DNA of 64,000 nt from Bifidobacterium olomucense (GCF_012932375.1 NZ_JAAIIG010000004.1:62001-126000); one strand, 5' to 3'. Numbered from the stretch's first letter, positions 36,871 through 46,594 are shown. Notes: a model not told the origin generated them from the sequence alone. Numbers and translations are program-made.

Positions 36871-38541
36871 GTGACCGTCACCCGTGTATATATTGCCAGT
36901 CCTGAAGGCGCCAATGGCCGCAACGTCGTGGCCTACGGCGTGCTCAATGCGCTGACCTCGAAGTACAAGACCATCGTATTCCGCCCGGCGGTGTCCAATC
37001 ATGATGATTTCACGCCGGTATTGCTTTCCGCATCGAACGCCGGGCTTGGCGTAGCTCTGTCTACCGGTCTCGACGTGCACAAAGTACGTGCCGATAAGAA
37101 CACCGCTCGCGGAGACATCATCGGAGCCTTCAACGACGCGATGGATGTCGCCCGCGCGGATGCGGCACTGATCGTAGGCACTGACAAGTCACACGTGAAC
37201 GACCCGACCAGCTACGAATTCAACGCCAATGTGGCCGCGGATCTGCAGGCCGGTGTCTTCTTGGCCGTATGCACCATCGACCGCTGGCCTCATGAACTGG
37301 ATGAGACCGTTCAGCTGTCCATCGAAGGCATGGAAGCCGCCGGCAACAAAGTACTCGGCATCTTCGTGACTGGTTGTGAGCCGCGCCATGCCGTATCCGT
37401 CAAGGAGACATTGGCCAAATACGGACTGCCGGTCTGGACGATTCCACAGGTGTCCTTCACCGACGGTTCTTCCAAAGATCTCGCTTTGGAGACTTTCCGG
37501 AAGAACGCCCCCACCGAGGAGGTGCTCGCCGCACTTGATGTGGAGGTCACCGCTCCTACCACTCCGTATGCTTTCCAGTTCAGTCTGCTCGGCAAGGCCA
37601 AAAGCAACAAAAAGACCATCGTGCTGCCCGAAGGTGAGGAAGACCGCATTATCAAGGCGGCCGATTACCTGCTGGAACGCGAAATCGTGAACCTCATCAT
37701 CGTCGGCAACAAGGAATCCATTCTGGCTCGGGGCAAGGAACTCGGTCTCAATTATCTGGAGCGCGCGCGGTTCCAAGCCATGGATGACGAGATTATTCTC
37801 AAACCGATGGTCGCCAAGCTATGCGAGCTGCGCGCCAAGAAGGGCATGACCGAAGAACAGGCCCGCAAGCAGCTGACTGATGCCAGCTACTTCGGTACCA
37901 TGCTCGTGGTGCTCGGCTACGCTGATGGATTGGTGTCCGGTTCCGTGAATTCCACCGCTAACACCGTACGCCCGGCCCTGCAGGTCATTAAGACCAAGCC
38001 CGGCCAGAAACTGGTGTCCGGCGCATTCCTCATGTGCTTCAAGGACCATGTGGCCGTATTCGCCGATTGCGCCATCAATCTGAACCCGGATGCAGAGCAG
38101 CTCTCCGAAATCGCTCTGCAGTCCGCCGAAACCGCACGCGCTTTCGGCATTGATCCGAAGGTCGGCATGCTCTCCTACTCCACGCTCGGCTCCGGCAAGG
38201 GCCCCGATGTGGATGTGGTCGAAGAAGCCACGAAGCTGCTTAAGGAGAAGGCCCCGGATCTGCCGGTGGTCGGTTCCATCCAGTTCGATGCAGCCTGGTC
38301 ACCCACCGTCGCCGCTACCAAGGCCAAGGGCAACGATGTGGCCGGACACGTCAACGTGTTCGTCTTCCCGGACCTGTGCGCCGGCAACATCGCGTATAAG
38401 GCGGTGCAGCGCTCTTCCGGAGCCCTCGCCATCGGCCCGGTACTGCAAGGTCTGAACAAGCCGGTCAACGACCTGTCCCGCGGCGCTCTGGTGCAGGACA
38501 TCATCAACACCATAGCCCTGACCGCCATCGAAGCCCAGTGA
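36871..38541 (+). CDS. pta: Phosphate acetyltransferase
   Basis: Interconverts acetyl-CoA and acetyl phosphate. 556 residues: an N-terminal regulatory domain resembling an inactive BioD/P-loop fold (about 1-225), then the catalytic PTA_PTB domain with KTIVLPEGEEDRII and the late DLCAGNIAYKAVQRSSGA. It is shorter than the E. coli form (714 residues). It starts with GTG at 36871 after AAAGGAGA. ackA follows on the same strand, but the two are separated by 274 bases holding a long hairpin of the repeated family and a leader stem. So they are not a tightly coupled operon. Confidence 0.97.
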   Translation: MTVTRVYIASPEGANGRNVVAYGVLNALTSKYKTIVFRPAVSNHDDFTPVLLSASNAGLGVALSTGLDVHKVRADKNTARGDIIGAFNDAMDVARADAALIVGTDKSHVNDPTSYEFNANVAADLQAGVFLAVCTIDRWPHELDETVQLSIEGMEAAGNKVLGIFVTGCEPRHAVSVKETLAKYGLPVWTIPQVSFTDGSSKDLALETFRKNAPTEEVLAALDVEVTAPTTPYAFQFSLLGKAKSNKKTIVLPEGEEDRIIKAADYLLEREIVNLIIVGNKESILARGKELGLNYLERARFQAMDDEIILKPMVAKLCELRAKKGMTEEQARKQLTDASYFGTMLVVLGYADGLVSGSVNSTANTVRPALQVIKTKPGQKLVSGAFLMCFKDHVAVFADCAINLNPDAEQLSEIALQSAETARAFGIDPKVGMLSYSTLGSGKGPDVDVVEEATKLLKEKAPDLPVVGSIQFDAAWSPTVAATKAKGNDVAGHVNVFVFPDLCAGNIAYKAVQRSSGALAIGPVLQGLNKPVNDLSRGALVQDIINTIALTAIEAQ

Positions 38542-38590
38542 CCGTTCTGCATCATCAACTAATTGCCTAGGTAACATTTCTGAGGCAGAA

Positions 38591-38675
38591 TGGGAAGTTT
38601 GGGGATGCGATGCGGGACCGTAAGCTTGGCCGAACGGCCTTGAGTGTGTCCAGCATCGCATCCCCAAACTTCCCA
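38591..38675 (+). repeat. Conserved-apex long hairpin, copy 1 (pta-ackA gap)
   Basis: Perfect 23-bp arms (38591-38613 and 38653-38675) surround a GG/CA internal loop and a 35-base apical module (38616-38650). The module reads GACCGTAAGCTT, then GGCCGAACGGCC, then TTGAGTGTGTC. GAC pairs with GTC, and GGCC with GGCC under a GAAC loop. The arms share no sequence with the other copies. No T-run follows on either strand. Confidence 0.85.
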
Positions 38676-38767
38676 CGGTCCAATTGCAATCAAACATGCA
38701 ATGTGGCTCTTTCTTATGCAAAGAACCGCATTTTGTAGCAACTAGCGAGTAATCTAATCATCGGTAA

Positions 38768-38783
38768 CCCGCGTATTCGCGGG
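38768..38783 (+). promoter_or_regulatory. Leader hairpin before ackA
   Basis: CCCGCG and CGCGGG enclose the 4-base loop TATT, 32 bases before the ackA start. It is probably a 5'-UTR stem that protects or modulates the ackA message. Confidence 0.5.
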
Positions 38784-38815
38784 ACTGAAATATATCACAA
38801 TGGAGGATGCCCACA

Positions 38816-40045
38816 ATGGCGAAAACCGTCCTTGTCATCAATTCCGGTTCCAGCTCTATCAAGTACCAGCTGGTGGACCTCGAATCCGGCGAAGGCCTGG
38901 CTTCCGGTCTGGTCGAGAAGATCGGCGAACCGATCGACGGCCACTACAAGCACGAGTACAACGGCGAGAAGCATGAGCTTGAAGAGCCGATTCACGACCA
39001 CGAGCAGGGTCTGAAGCGCGTTCTCGGCTTCTTCGAGGAGTACGGCCCGAAGCTGTCCGACGCCGGCATCGTCGCCGTCGGTCACCGTGTGGTGCAGGGT
39101 GGTTCCATCTTCCCGAAGCCGGCTCTGGTCACCGACAAGACCATCAACCAGGTCAAGGATCTGGCTGTGCTCGCCCCGCTGCACAACGGCCCTGAAGCCA
39201 AGGGCGCTGAAGTCATGCGTGCTCTGCTGCCGGACGTTCCGCAGATCTTCGTCTTCGACTCCTCCTTCTTCTTCCAGCTGCCGAAGGCTGCCAGCACCTA
39301 CGCCCTGAACAAGGAGATCGCCGACCAGTACCACATCCGTCGTTACGGCGCTCACGGCACTTCCCACGAGTTCATCTCCTCCGTGGTTCCGGAAGTCATC
39401 GGCAAGCCGGCTGAAGGCCTCAAGCAGATCGTTCTGCACATCGGCAACGGCGCTTCCGCTTCTGCTGAGATCTCCGGCAAGCCGGTCGAGACCTCCATGG
39501 GCCTGACCCCGCTCGAGGGCCTGGTTATGGGTGGCCGTACCGGTGACATCGATCCGGCTGTGGTCTTCCACCTGATTCGTAACGCCCACATGAACGTGGA
39601 CGAGCTGGATGCCCTGTTCAACAAGCGTTCCGGCATGATGGGTATGACCGGCTTCGGCGATCTGCGTGAAGTCCACCGTCTGGTGGCCGAAGGCAACGAG
39701 GACGCCAAGCTGGCTCTGGATGTCTACGTGCACCGTATCGTCAGCTACATCGGCAACTACACCTACCAGATGGGCGGCTGTGACGTGATCACCTTCACCG
39801 CTGGTGTTGGCGAGAACGACGACATCGTGCGCAAGATGGTGTGCGACAAGCTCGCTCCGTTCGGCGTCAAGCTGGATGAGGAAAAGAACGCCACCCGTTC
39901 CAAGGAACCGCGTATCATCTCCGCCCCGGATTCCTCCGTGATCATCGCCGTGATCCCGACCAACGAGGAGCTGGCCATCGCCCGCAAGTCCGCTGCCATC
40001 GCGGAAGCCGGCGAGGATACGTATGGCAACAAGTTCGCCAAGTGA
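38816..40045 (+). CDS. ackA: Acetate kinase
   Basis: Transfers phosphate from acetyl phosphate to ADP, giving ATP and acetate, the energy-yielding end of the bifid shunt. 409 residues. Family motifs are VINSGSSSIKYQL at the start, GHRVVQGG, HIGNGAS, and GMTGFGDLREV. The ATG at 38816 follows GGAGG by 9 bases; an ATG at 38807 lies too close to it. Strong codon bias suggests high expression. A clear terminator follows. Confidence 0.99.
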   Translation: MAKTVLVINSGSSSIKYQLVDLESGEGLASGLVEKIGEPIDGHYKHEYNGEKHELEEPIHDHEQGLKRVLGFFEEYGPKLSDAGIVAVGHRVVQGGSIFPKPALVTDKTINQVKDLAVLAPLHNGPEAKGAEVMRALLPDVPQIFVFDSSFFFQLPKAASTYALNKEIADQYHIRRYGAHGTSHEFISSVVPEVIGKPAEGLKQIVLHIGNGASASAEISGKPVETSMGLTPLEGLVMGGRTGDIDPAVVFHLIRNAHMNVDELDALFNKRSGMMGMTGFGDLREVHRLVAEGNEDAKLALDVYVHRIVSYIGNYTYQMGGCDVITFTAGVGENDDIVRKMVCDKLAPFGVKLDEEKNATRSKEPRIISAPDSSVIIAVIPTNEELAIARKSAAIAEAGEDTYGNKFAK

Positions 40046-40071
40046 ATCACCTACCGCTGATTCGCTAACGT

Positions 40072-40116
40072 AAAGACCCTGATGAATTCCGACAGGATTC
40101 ATCAGGGTCTTTCCTT
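40072..40116. terminator. Terminator shared by ackA and aroA
   Basis: A perfect 16-bp stem, AAAGACCCTGATGAAT and its complement, with a 9-base loop lies between two converging genes. It has T-rich ends on both sides (CTTTCCTT on plus, CTTTACG on minus), so it can serve both directions. Confidence 0.88.
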
Positions 40117-40128
40117 AATTATCGTGGA

Positions 40129-41469
40129 CTACTTCCCCAGCATGCCGTTCCACATGCCAACGAAGTCCGGCAACGTTTTGCGTGTAGTCGCCACATTGAC
40201 GATTTGTATGCCAGGCACCGCCAGTCCGATCATCGCAGCAAACGTGGCCATACGATGATCGGCGTACGATTCCATCACCGCACCGTGCAGAGATGCCCTT
40301 GGCACCGGCGTAAATGCAATGCCATCAGGCAGCTCGCGGGCTGCTCCCCCGATACGTCTGATCTCAGTGACCAACGCTTCAAGCCGATTCGTCTCATGCC
40401 CGCGTAGATGTCCAATGCCGATCATACTTGTTGGCTTGTCGGCAAATACAAGAATCGCTGCCAAGGATGGCGCGATCTCGCCGGCTGCAGTCAAATCAAA
40501 ATCGTCAAGACCATGGATAGATCCATCTGACGTCACTTCGCAGTAGCGAATGCCGTCCTGTTCAGGGAATGCGACCTTTGCCCCCATACGCTCCAAATAA
40601 CCAGGCAACAGTCCACCCGGCTGGGTCGTTTCGACCGGCCAATGCGGCACACGCACGGTGCCACCGGCAATCAGTGCAGCTCCTAAGAACGGCGCCGCAT
40701 TTGATAGATCCGGTTCCACGACCACACGTTCGGGCAACTGCAACGCACCCGGCTTTACCTTCCACACACGGGAGTCCTCGTCGGCGAGCGCATGTCCGCC
40801 GGCACCGTTCACATCGGCAACAGTCATACGAATATGCGGCAGGCTTGGTGTCTTCTCCCCCGTATGCTGCAATGTCAATCCGCCGGGCAGACGGGATCCG
40901 ATCAGCAACAATCCGGAAATGAACTGCGAAGAGCCAGAGGAATCAATGCTGACTTGGACGCGATCCGCCGGAAGCACAGTAGGCGGCGTAATGGTAAACG
41001 GCAGCCGTCCTATTTCGCCGTGATAATCAACGGTTGCGCCAAGTTGTTCCAGCCCGTCAAGCACGGGTTTCATCGGACGGGCATACGCCTGCTCATCACC
41101 GTCAAAATGTACCGGCCCATCGGCGAACAGCGCAAGTCCGGGTACGAAGCGCATCACCGTACCAGCCAAGCCGCAATAGACATTACCATTCCCCTGGAAT
41201 CGGCCACCTGCAGGAGGTGTTACGGTAACAGTGGTTTCGTTATCCGGATCGATATCACAGCGTACACCGAGAGAGGCGAGTGCTCCCATCATGAGTTCGG
41301 TGTCTCGCGAGCGCAGCAAACCGACGAGCGTAACCGGCTGGGAACCGAGAGCCGCGAGAATGAGATACCTGTTGGACAGCGACTTGCTGCCGGGAATGGT
41401 GACGGTTGCGTCGAGTGGCCCGTTCGCCGTTGGTGCGGGCCACAGTTGTAGGTTGTTCGTTTCACTCAT
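40129..41469 (-). CDS. aroA: 3-phosphoshikimate 1-carboxyvinyltransferase (EPSP synthase)
   Basis: Sixth step of the shikimate pathway to aromatic amino acids. 446 residues. It has the PEP/shikimate-site segment TIPGSKSLSNRYLI, GLAGTVMRF, SSGSSQFISGLLL, and the C-terminal SYADHRMATFAA. The reading frame stays open far upstream on the minus strand, but that part runs through the coding frame of the neighbouring plus-strand gene and has no family similarity. The ATG at 41469 gives the normal start. It converges with ackA. Confidence 0.96.
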   Translation of the reverse strand: MSETNNLQLWPAPTANGPLDATVTIPGSKSLSNRYLILAALGSQPVTLVGLLRSRDTELMMGALASLGVRCDIDPDNETTVTVTPPAGGRFQGNGNVYCGLAGTVMRFVPGLALFADGPVHFDGDEQAYARPMKPVLDGLEQLGATVDYHGEIGRLPFTITPPTVLPADRVQVSIDSSGSSQFISGLLLIGSRLPGGLTLQHTGEKTPSLPHIRMTVADVNGAGGHALADEDSRVWKVKPGALQLPERVVVEPDLSNAAPFLGAALIAGGTVRVPHWPVETTQPGGLLPGYLERMGAKVAFPEQDGIRYCEVTSDGSIHGLDDFDLTAAGEIAPSLAAILVFADKPTSMIGIGHLRGHETNRLEALVTEIRRIGGAARELPDGIAFTPVPRASLHGAVMESYADHRMATFAAMIGLAVPGIQIVNVATTRKTLPDFVGMWNGMLGK

Positions 41470-41538
41470 GTGCTTTATCGTATCGGTTTCGGTGAAAAAC
41501 GGCGGCCAGGCGTCCGCTTTCGCGCTATGGTTATGGGC

Positions 41539-42411
41539 ATGCGAGTGATTGAACGTTTCTGCCGGGGCAAGCGGGACGATCAGTCGTTGAATGAGGATGG
41601 GCTGATTGTCACCGATGATTTCGCAGCCGTGGTGGATGGTGTGACCAGCAAAAGCGTACGCCATGTATGGCGGCCGAGCGGTGGAGTCGTCGCGAAGAAC
41701 ATACTGATGAACGCTATTGCCGGATTGTCTGCGGACGCAGCAATGCGGCAGGTGCAGGTGAAGCTGGACGCATGCTTGCGAATGCAGTACGGCACAGGTG
41801 CCGATGCATCGCTGTTCGAACATGAGCCATGGGAGCGTCTGCAGGCGAATGCGGTTATTTACAGTGCGTATCGGCATGAGGCGTGGCTGTTCGGTGACTG
41901 CCAGATCATGGTGAACGGCATGCAGACGCCGACGGTGAAGCGTGTGGATGAACTGCTCGGCGAACTGCGATCGTTCGCCGCTCAAGCGTTGACGGTGCAA
42001 GAGAAAAACCATGCATCGTTGGATAACGGGGATGCGCAGCCGTTCGACAACGGTAAGGACTTGCGGACAAAGGGTGAAGTCGATGATCCGGCGCGCGACA
42101 TGATACTGCCGTTTCTGCGTCTGCAATCGCAGTTTGCGAACAAAACCGGCATGTACGGGTATTTTGTTTTCGACGGATTCACCGATCCCACGTATCCGAT
42201 TCGAACGGTTCCAGTGCACCCCGGCGACGAAGTAGTACTCGCCTCGGACGGCTATCCTCTGCTGCAAACGACGCTTGTCGAATCGGAACGCGAATTAGAA
42301 CGTCTGCGCCATGATGATCCGCAACTCATCCGAGACTATCGCACTACCAAAGGTTTCGTTCCCGGTCAGGAGTCGTTCGACGACCGCACTTACCTGCGAT
42401 TCATAGCCTAG
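41539..42411 (+). CDS. PP2C-like protein phosphatase, unassigned
   Basis: About 290 residues. I do not recognise it precisely. The order of motifs resembles PP2C-type serine/threonine phosphatases: NEDGLIVTDDFAAVVDGVT (metal-binding Asp-Gly), WLFGDCQI, and GDEVVLASDGYP near the end. Several canonical PP2C residues are missing, so it may be a distant or inactive member. Starts at 41527, 41533 or 41539 are all possible, none with a clear ribosome site. It diverges from aroA, and the starts are about 70 bases apart. Confidence 0.72.
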   Translation: MRVIERFCRGKRDDQSLNEDGLIVTDDFAAVVDGVTSKSVRHVWRPSGGVVAKNILMNAIAGLSADAAMRQVQVKLDACLRMQYGTGADASLFEHEPWERLQANAVIYSAYRHEAWLFGDCQIMVNGMQTPTVKRVDELLGELRSFAAQALTVQEKNHASLDNGDAQPFDNGKDLRTKGEVDDPARDMILPFLRLQSQFANKTGMYGYFVFDGFTDPTYPIRTVPVHPGDEVVLASDGYPLLQTTLVESERELERLRHDDPQLIRDYRTTKGFVPGQESFDDRTYLRFIA

Positions 42412-42580
42412 CGTCTGCTCTTCGCTTCTGAAATTGTCGCTTATGGATGTGCGATCGTCGACCAAATCCATTTCCCAGGAATCCTGACGCAGGCTGTCGA
42501 TGATCAGGCACCGGCGGAGTCTCTTTGGCCCTTTGTTGCGGTCATCGAATCAAATCGGATGAATCATCTCAAGCCAGACA

Positions 42581-42619
42581 AAAAACAGAACCCCTACTTT
42601 CCAAGCGGGAGTAGGGGTT
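42581..42619 (-). terminator. Terminator after tRNA-Pro
   Basis: AACCCCTACT and its complement form a 10-bp stem around an 11-base loop; on the minus strand it is followed by a run of six T (GTTTTTTG). It lies 5 bases after the tRNA 3' end. Confidence 0.88.
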
Positions 42620-42623
42620 TCGG

Positions 42624-42697
42624 TCGGGCTAGCGGGATTTGAACCCACGACATCCTGCTCCCAAAGCAGGCGCGCTACCAAACTGCGCTATAGCCCG
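42624..42697 (-). tRNA. tRNA-Pro(TGG)
   Basis: A 74-nt cloverleaf: CGGGCTA pairs with TAGCCCG, discriminator A, no CCA. The anticodon arm CCTGC-TTTGGGA-GCAGG gives TGG, reading CCA, CCG and CCU. The T arm contains GGTTCAAATCC. Confidence 0.95.
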
Positions 42698-43017
42698 TTT
42701 GCCATTGCCGCAATGCTGAGTCAACGGCACAAGCCACTATTGTATCGCATGTACGGACTACGACACGTTCAAAACCTGAATAAGGGTAGAATGTCATATT
42801 GAGTCGAACGGGTCGCACGGCAAATGCATGCATGAAACCTGCATACTTCATGTTTTCGGCGTGTCTCAATGCCGCAAAGACATATTGCCGAACTGATGTA
42901 AAGTCGTAGTTCAGCCGGGTCCGATGAGGAGTCCATACAAGGTTCCATCAGTCGGCTGGACGGTCTGTCAGTCGAAAGAGTGTCCGTAGGGCCGGATGGA
43001 TATGAGGAGGAGCACGC
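42698..43017. other. Non-coding region between tRNA-Pro and the DUF998 gene
   Basis: 320 bases. A TACAAT on the minus strand (42739-42744) could be the -10 of the tRNA-Pro promoter, though I find no good -35. The ribosome site GAGGAGGAG of the next gene is at its right end. I see no hairpin of note and no supported small gene. Confidence 0.4.
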
Positions 43018-44184
43018 ATGGGAAGGCATCAACGCGCCGAAACCTACGGTTTGGTCTCATTCCTGTTTTGCGCCGCGATCGGTGCCGTATCCATGAACGC
43101 CTATATGGAATATGCGCCGGCCATTTGGCAGCTCACCCAACGTCGATTCATGGTCTGCTCGGGCATTGTTGCCGGCTGCGGCGTCATTTCGTTCATTATC
43201 GGTTACGCCAGCAAATCCCGTTCCCTGAATCTCAACAACGGGTGGTTGGCACCGATTCGGCGCATCGTGGAGATCGTAGCTCTTTCAGTAGTGTATGCAG
43301 CCACGATATTCCTTTCCTCGTTCGCGTTGATGGGTGCCGTGAACGACATGATGGGCAACGCCATTTTTGCCGGATACATCTCCAGCATATGCGCAGGTTT
43401 TTCCGGCGTTGTGGGCTATATGACCTTCGTCCAGGCTGAGCTTATGAACGCCAAAACATTGGCCAGCCTCTTGCCGTTCTTCGTTGTCTCCGGTGTAGCC
43501 ACCGCCGGCATGACCACCGACGACCCCTACTGGTATCACAACAACTTCTCCCAGCTCGGCGACCGTACCACATTCGCCGCCCGCATGTTCAATTCGACGC
43601 TTATGCTGGCGGGAACCTGCATCATCATCGTCAGCTACTTTGCCATATCCGAACTGGTGACCACCGAACGTCTGCAGCGACTCTGGCACGATCGCACCAA
43701 CAAAGACCCGAATCGCGGCTATGACATCCCACATTTCATGGCGCGTACCACCATTCTTTCGGTGCTGCTCACCATATCCGGCTTGGCATTCATCGGCATC
43801 GGCGTATTCCGATACACGCCGCACAATCTCCTGCATAACATATGCGCCAAGGGTCTGCCCTTTGTCATGCTGATCCTGTTTGTGTTCCTGCCATGGCTTG
43901 CGCCGCGCCTGTCCAAAGCAGTGATGGTCGCCTCCGATCTTGCGGCATTGGTGTGTGCAGGATTCTGGGCCAACATGATGATGGGCCATAATACGCTCAC
44001 CAATGTGGAAGCGCTGGCCGGTCTTATGTTCTTGGGATGGTTCATCGTATTCTCACGCCAGATCGCGGCCATTGAAGCCGATCGAGTCGCGGCACAGCTG
44101 CTCCACGCGCAAATGCTGGAAAACGGTTTGACGGACACCCCTGCGGGAACTCCGATCGAGTCGCGTATCGCAGCAGACCGGTAG
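43018..44184 (+). CDS. DUF998-like multi-span membrane protein
   Basis: 388 residues with about eight to ten hydrophobic spans. The central segment PYWYHNNFSQLGD, followed by a span and an FNSTLMLAG motif, resembles the DUF998 family of bacterial membrane proteins of unknown function. The C-terminus is a short hydrophilic tail. The ATG at 43018 follows GAGGAGGAG. It is a single gene between tRNA-Pro and the convergent glgX. I cannot assign a substrate or reaction. Confidence 0.78.
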   Translation: MGRHQRAETYGLVSFLFCAAIGAVSMNAYMEYAPAIWQLTQRRFMVCSGIVAGCGVISFIIGYASKSRSLNLNNGWLAPIRRIVEIVALSVVYAATIFLSSFALMGAVNDMMGNAIFAGYISSICAGFSGVVGYMTFVQAELMNAKTLASLLPFFVVSGVATAGMTTDDPYWYHNNFSQLGDRTTFAARMFNSTLMLAGTCIIIVSYFAISELVTTERLQRLWHDRTNKDPNRGYDIPHFMARTTILSVLLTISGLAFIGIGVFRYTPHNLLHNICAKGLPFVMLILFVFLPWLAPRLSKAVMVASDLAALVCAGFWANMMMGHNTLTNVEALAGLMFLGWFIVFSRQIAAIEADRVAAQLLHAQMLENGLTDTPAGTPIESRIAADR

Positions 44185-44322
44185 ACTTCCACCAAGCGGC
44201 GTTCTCTCCCCCACTTCCCCGTTCCCGATGCAGATGCTTTTCCTGCACATAGCGGAAGACGCAAACGCATCTGGGCAAGACCTTCATCACCGTAAACTGC
44301 TCGTCAGTAAAACAAAAACAAG

Positions 44323-44367
44323 ATGGGTCTTGTCACGGCATCGATAGACAGCCGTGACAAGACCCAT
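44323..44367 (-). terminator. Terminator of glgX
   Basis: A perfect 17-bp stem, ATGGGTCTTGTCACGGC and its complement, with an 11-base loop. On the minus strand it is followed by TCTTGTTTTTGTTTT, a strong T-run. It lies 23 bases after the glgX stop. Confidence 0.9.
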
Positions 44368-44389
44368 CCATATCCGAGACTCAGCCCGT

Positions 44390-46543
44390 TCAATCCGTCG
44401 CGGAGCCGAACAACTTCTTCTTCGGCTTCTTGGCGCTCATCAGCATCAGGAAACTTCTGGACGGTGCGGTAATCATGAATCCGGCCTCATAACTCAACTC
44501 CGGACCATTGGGATTATGCGTGTCCACGATGAGTTCCCATTTGCGGCCATACCGCTCATCCGGCAACGTGAACATAATCGGTTCATAATGCGCGTTGAAG
44601 ATAAGGATGAAATCGTTATCGACCATTCGGTTGCCGTACCAATCGACTTCCGGAATGTCGGAACCGTTGAGGTAGATCATCATGGAGAAGGCATGCGTAT
44701 TCTGCCAATCCTCCATATCCATGATGGAACCGGTATGGTCGAACCACTCGACCTGTGGGATCGTATTGGAATCGTCTCCCGGTTCACGACCGGTGAAGAA
44801 TCGACGACGATGCAATACCGGATGATCCAGGCGCAAATGGACCAGACGGGAGACGAATTTCAGCATCTCCTTCTGATCCTTGTTCAGGTTCCAGTTGGTC
44901 CAGGAAATTTCGTTGTCCTGACAGTAGGCGTTGTTATTGCCCTGCTGGGTGCGGCAAACCTCGTCGCCTCCGCAGATCATCGGAATGCCCTGACTGAGCA
45001 ATAGCGTGGCGAACATGTTGCGCATTTGACGCTGGCGCAGATCGTTGACGTCCGGAATATTCGTGGGGCCTTCCACACCGCAGTTCCAGGACCGGTTGTT
45101 GGATTCGCCGTCCCTGTTGCCCTCGCCATTGGCCGCGTTGTGTTTGTCGTTGTAGCTCACCAAATCGTTAAGCGTGAATCCATCGTGCGCGGTGATGAAG
45201 TTCACGGACGCCACCGGTCGGCGGCCGTTGACCTGATACAGGTCGGAGCTGCCCATGAGTCGTGAGGCAAATTCCGGCAACGTGGATGGCTGGGAGCGCC
45301 AGAAGTCACGGACGGTATCACGGAATCGTCCGTTCCATTCGGACCAGCTGGAGGGGAAGCCGCCTACCTGATAGCCGCCGGAGCCCAAATCCCATGGTTC
45401 GGCGATGAGCTTGACGCGAGAGATAACCGGATCCTGTTCCACGATGTCGAAGAACGCGGACAGCTTGTCTACTTCCTGGAACTGGCGGGCCAGAGTGGCC
45501 GCCAGATCGAAGCGGAAGCCGTCCACATGCATTTCGGTGACCCAGTAACGCAACGAGTCGGTGATGAGCTGCAAAGCGTGCGGAGAACGCATCAACAGTG
45601 AATTTCCGGTGCCGGTGGTGTCAAAGTAGTGCATCGGATCGCCGTCCACAAGTCGATAGTAGGAGGCGTTGTCAATGCCCTTGAAGCTCAAGGTAGGTCC
45701 CATGTGATTGCCTTCGGCGGTGTGGTTGTAGACCACGTCGAGAATCACTTCCATGCCGGCACGATGATAGGCCTTGACCATGGATTTGAATTCGTTGACC
45801 TGTTCACCGCGTTCTCCGGAGGAAGAGTAGGCGTTGTGCGGCGCGAAGAAGCCGATGGTGTTGTATCCCCAGTAGTTGGACAGACCCTTCTCCTGAAGGA
45901 ACGAATCGTTGACGAATTGATGGATCGGCATCAGTTCGATGGCCGTGACGCCAAGCTTCTTCAGATATTCGATGACGCTTGGATAGGCAAGGCCTGCATA
46001 GGTGCCGCGGATATCCGGCGGCACATCCATATTGAGGTTGGTCAAACCTCGCACATGGGCTTCGTAAATTACCGAATCGTGGTAAGGAATGTATGGATGC
46101 TGATCGTTGCCCCAATCGAAATATGGGTTGATGACCGCTGATTTCATGGTATGCGATGCTGAGTCCAGCGTGTTCATCGCCGAATTGTCGTCGGGACTTC
46201 TGAACCAGTATGAGAACAGGCTTTCGTCGCCGTCGATATTGCCTTCGATCGCTTTGGCGTATGGGTCGAGCAATAGCTTGTTGGGGTTGCATCGAAGGCC
46301 ATGCACCGGGTCGTACGGGCCATACACGCGATAGCCGTATCGTTGTCCGGGTTGGAGTCCGGGAATATAGTTGTGCCAAACATACGAGTTCTGTTCGGTC
46401 ATTTCGATGCGCGTCTCGTTGTCTTGTTCGTCGAACAGGCACAATTCCACTTTTTGGGCGACTTGTGAATACAACGCGAAATTCACGCCGGCACCATCAT
46501 AACTGGCACCCAAGGGGTACATTGATCCGGGTCTGAGCTGCAT
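44390..46543 (-). CDS. glgX: Glycogen debranching enzyme GlgX (isoamylase type)
   Basis: GH13 alpha-1,6-glucosidase that trims branches from glycogen or limit dextrins, 717 residues. An N-terminal CBM48-like domain (to about 150) starts RPGSMYPLGASYDGAGVNFA. The catalytic barrel has the nucleophile in DGFRFDLAAT, the acid/base in LIAEPWDLG, and the transition-state Asp in TAHDGFTLNDLVSYN. The beta-sandwich C-terminal domain ends in a basic tail. The start is at ATG 46543 with a weak ribosome site. Confidence 0.95.
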   Translation of the reverse strand: MQLRPGSMYPLGASYDGAGVNFALYSQVAQKVELCLFDEQDNETRIEMTEQNSYVWHNYIPGLQPGQRYGYRVYGPYDPVHGLRCNPNKLLLDPYAKAIEGNIDGDESLFSYWFRSPDDNSAMNTLDSASHTMKSAVINPYFDWGNDQHPYIPYHDSVIYEAHVRGLTNLNMDVPPDIRGTYAGLAYPSVIEYLKKLGVTAIELMPIHQFVNDSFLQEKGLSNYWGYNTIGFFAPHNAYSSSGERGEQVNEFKSMVKAYHRAGMEVILDVVYNHTAEGNHMGPTLSFKGIDNASYYRLVDGDPMHYFDTTGTGNSLLMRSPHALQLITDSLRYWVTEMHVDGFRFDLAATLARQFQEVDKLSAFFDIVEQDPVISRVKLIAEPWDLGSGGYQVGGFPSSWSEWNGRFRDTVRDFWRSQPSTLPEFASRLMGSSDLYQVNGRRPVASVNFITAHDGFTLNDLVSYNDKHNAANGEGNRDGESNNRSWNCGVEGPTNIPDVNDLRQRQMRNMFATLLLSQGIPMICGGDEVCRTQQGNNNAYCQDNEISWTNWNLNKDQKEMLKFVSRLVHLRLDHPVLHRRRFFTGREPGDDSNTIPQVEWFDHTGSIMDMEDWQNTHAFSMMIYLNGSDIPEVDWYGNRMVDNDFILIFNAHYEPIMFTLPDERYGRKWELIVDTHNPNGPELSYEAGFMITAPSRSFLMLMSAKKPKKKLFGSATD

Positions 46544-46594
46544 AGTTTCAGTATCCCACTTTCTGATATTGCCGTTGCGTTTGATTGATGAAGG

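Noticed and set aside
41470..42267. N-terminal extension of aroA to about 712 residues
   Set aside because: The extra part lies antisense to the PP2C-like gene and has no similarity to EPSP synthase. The ATG at 41469 gives the known family start.
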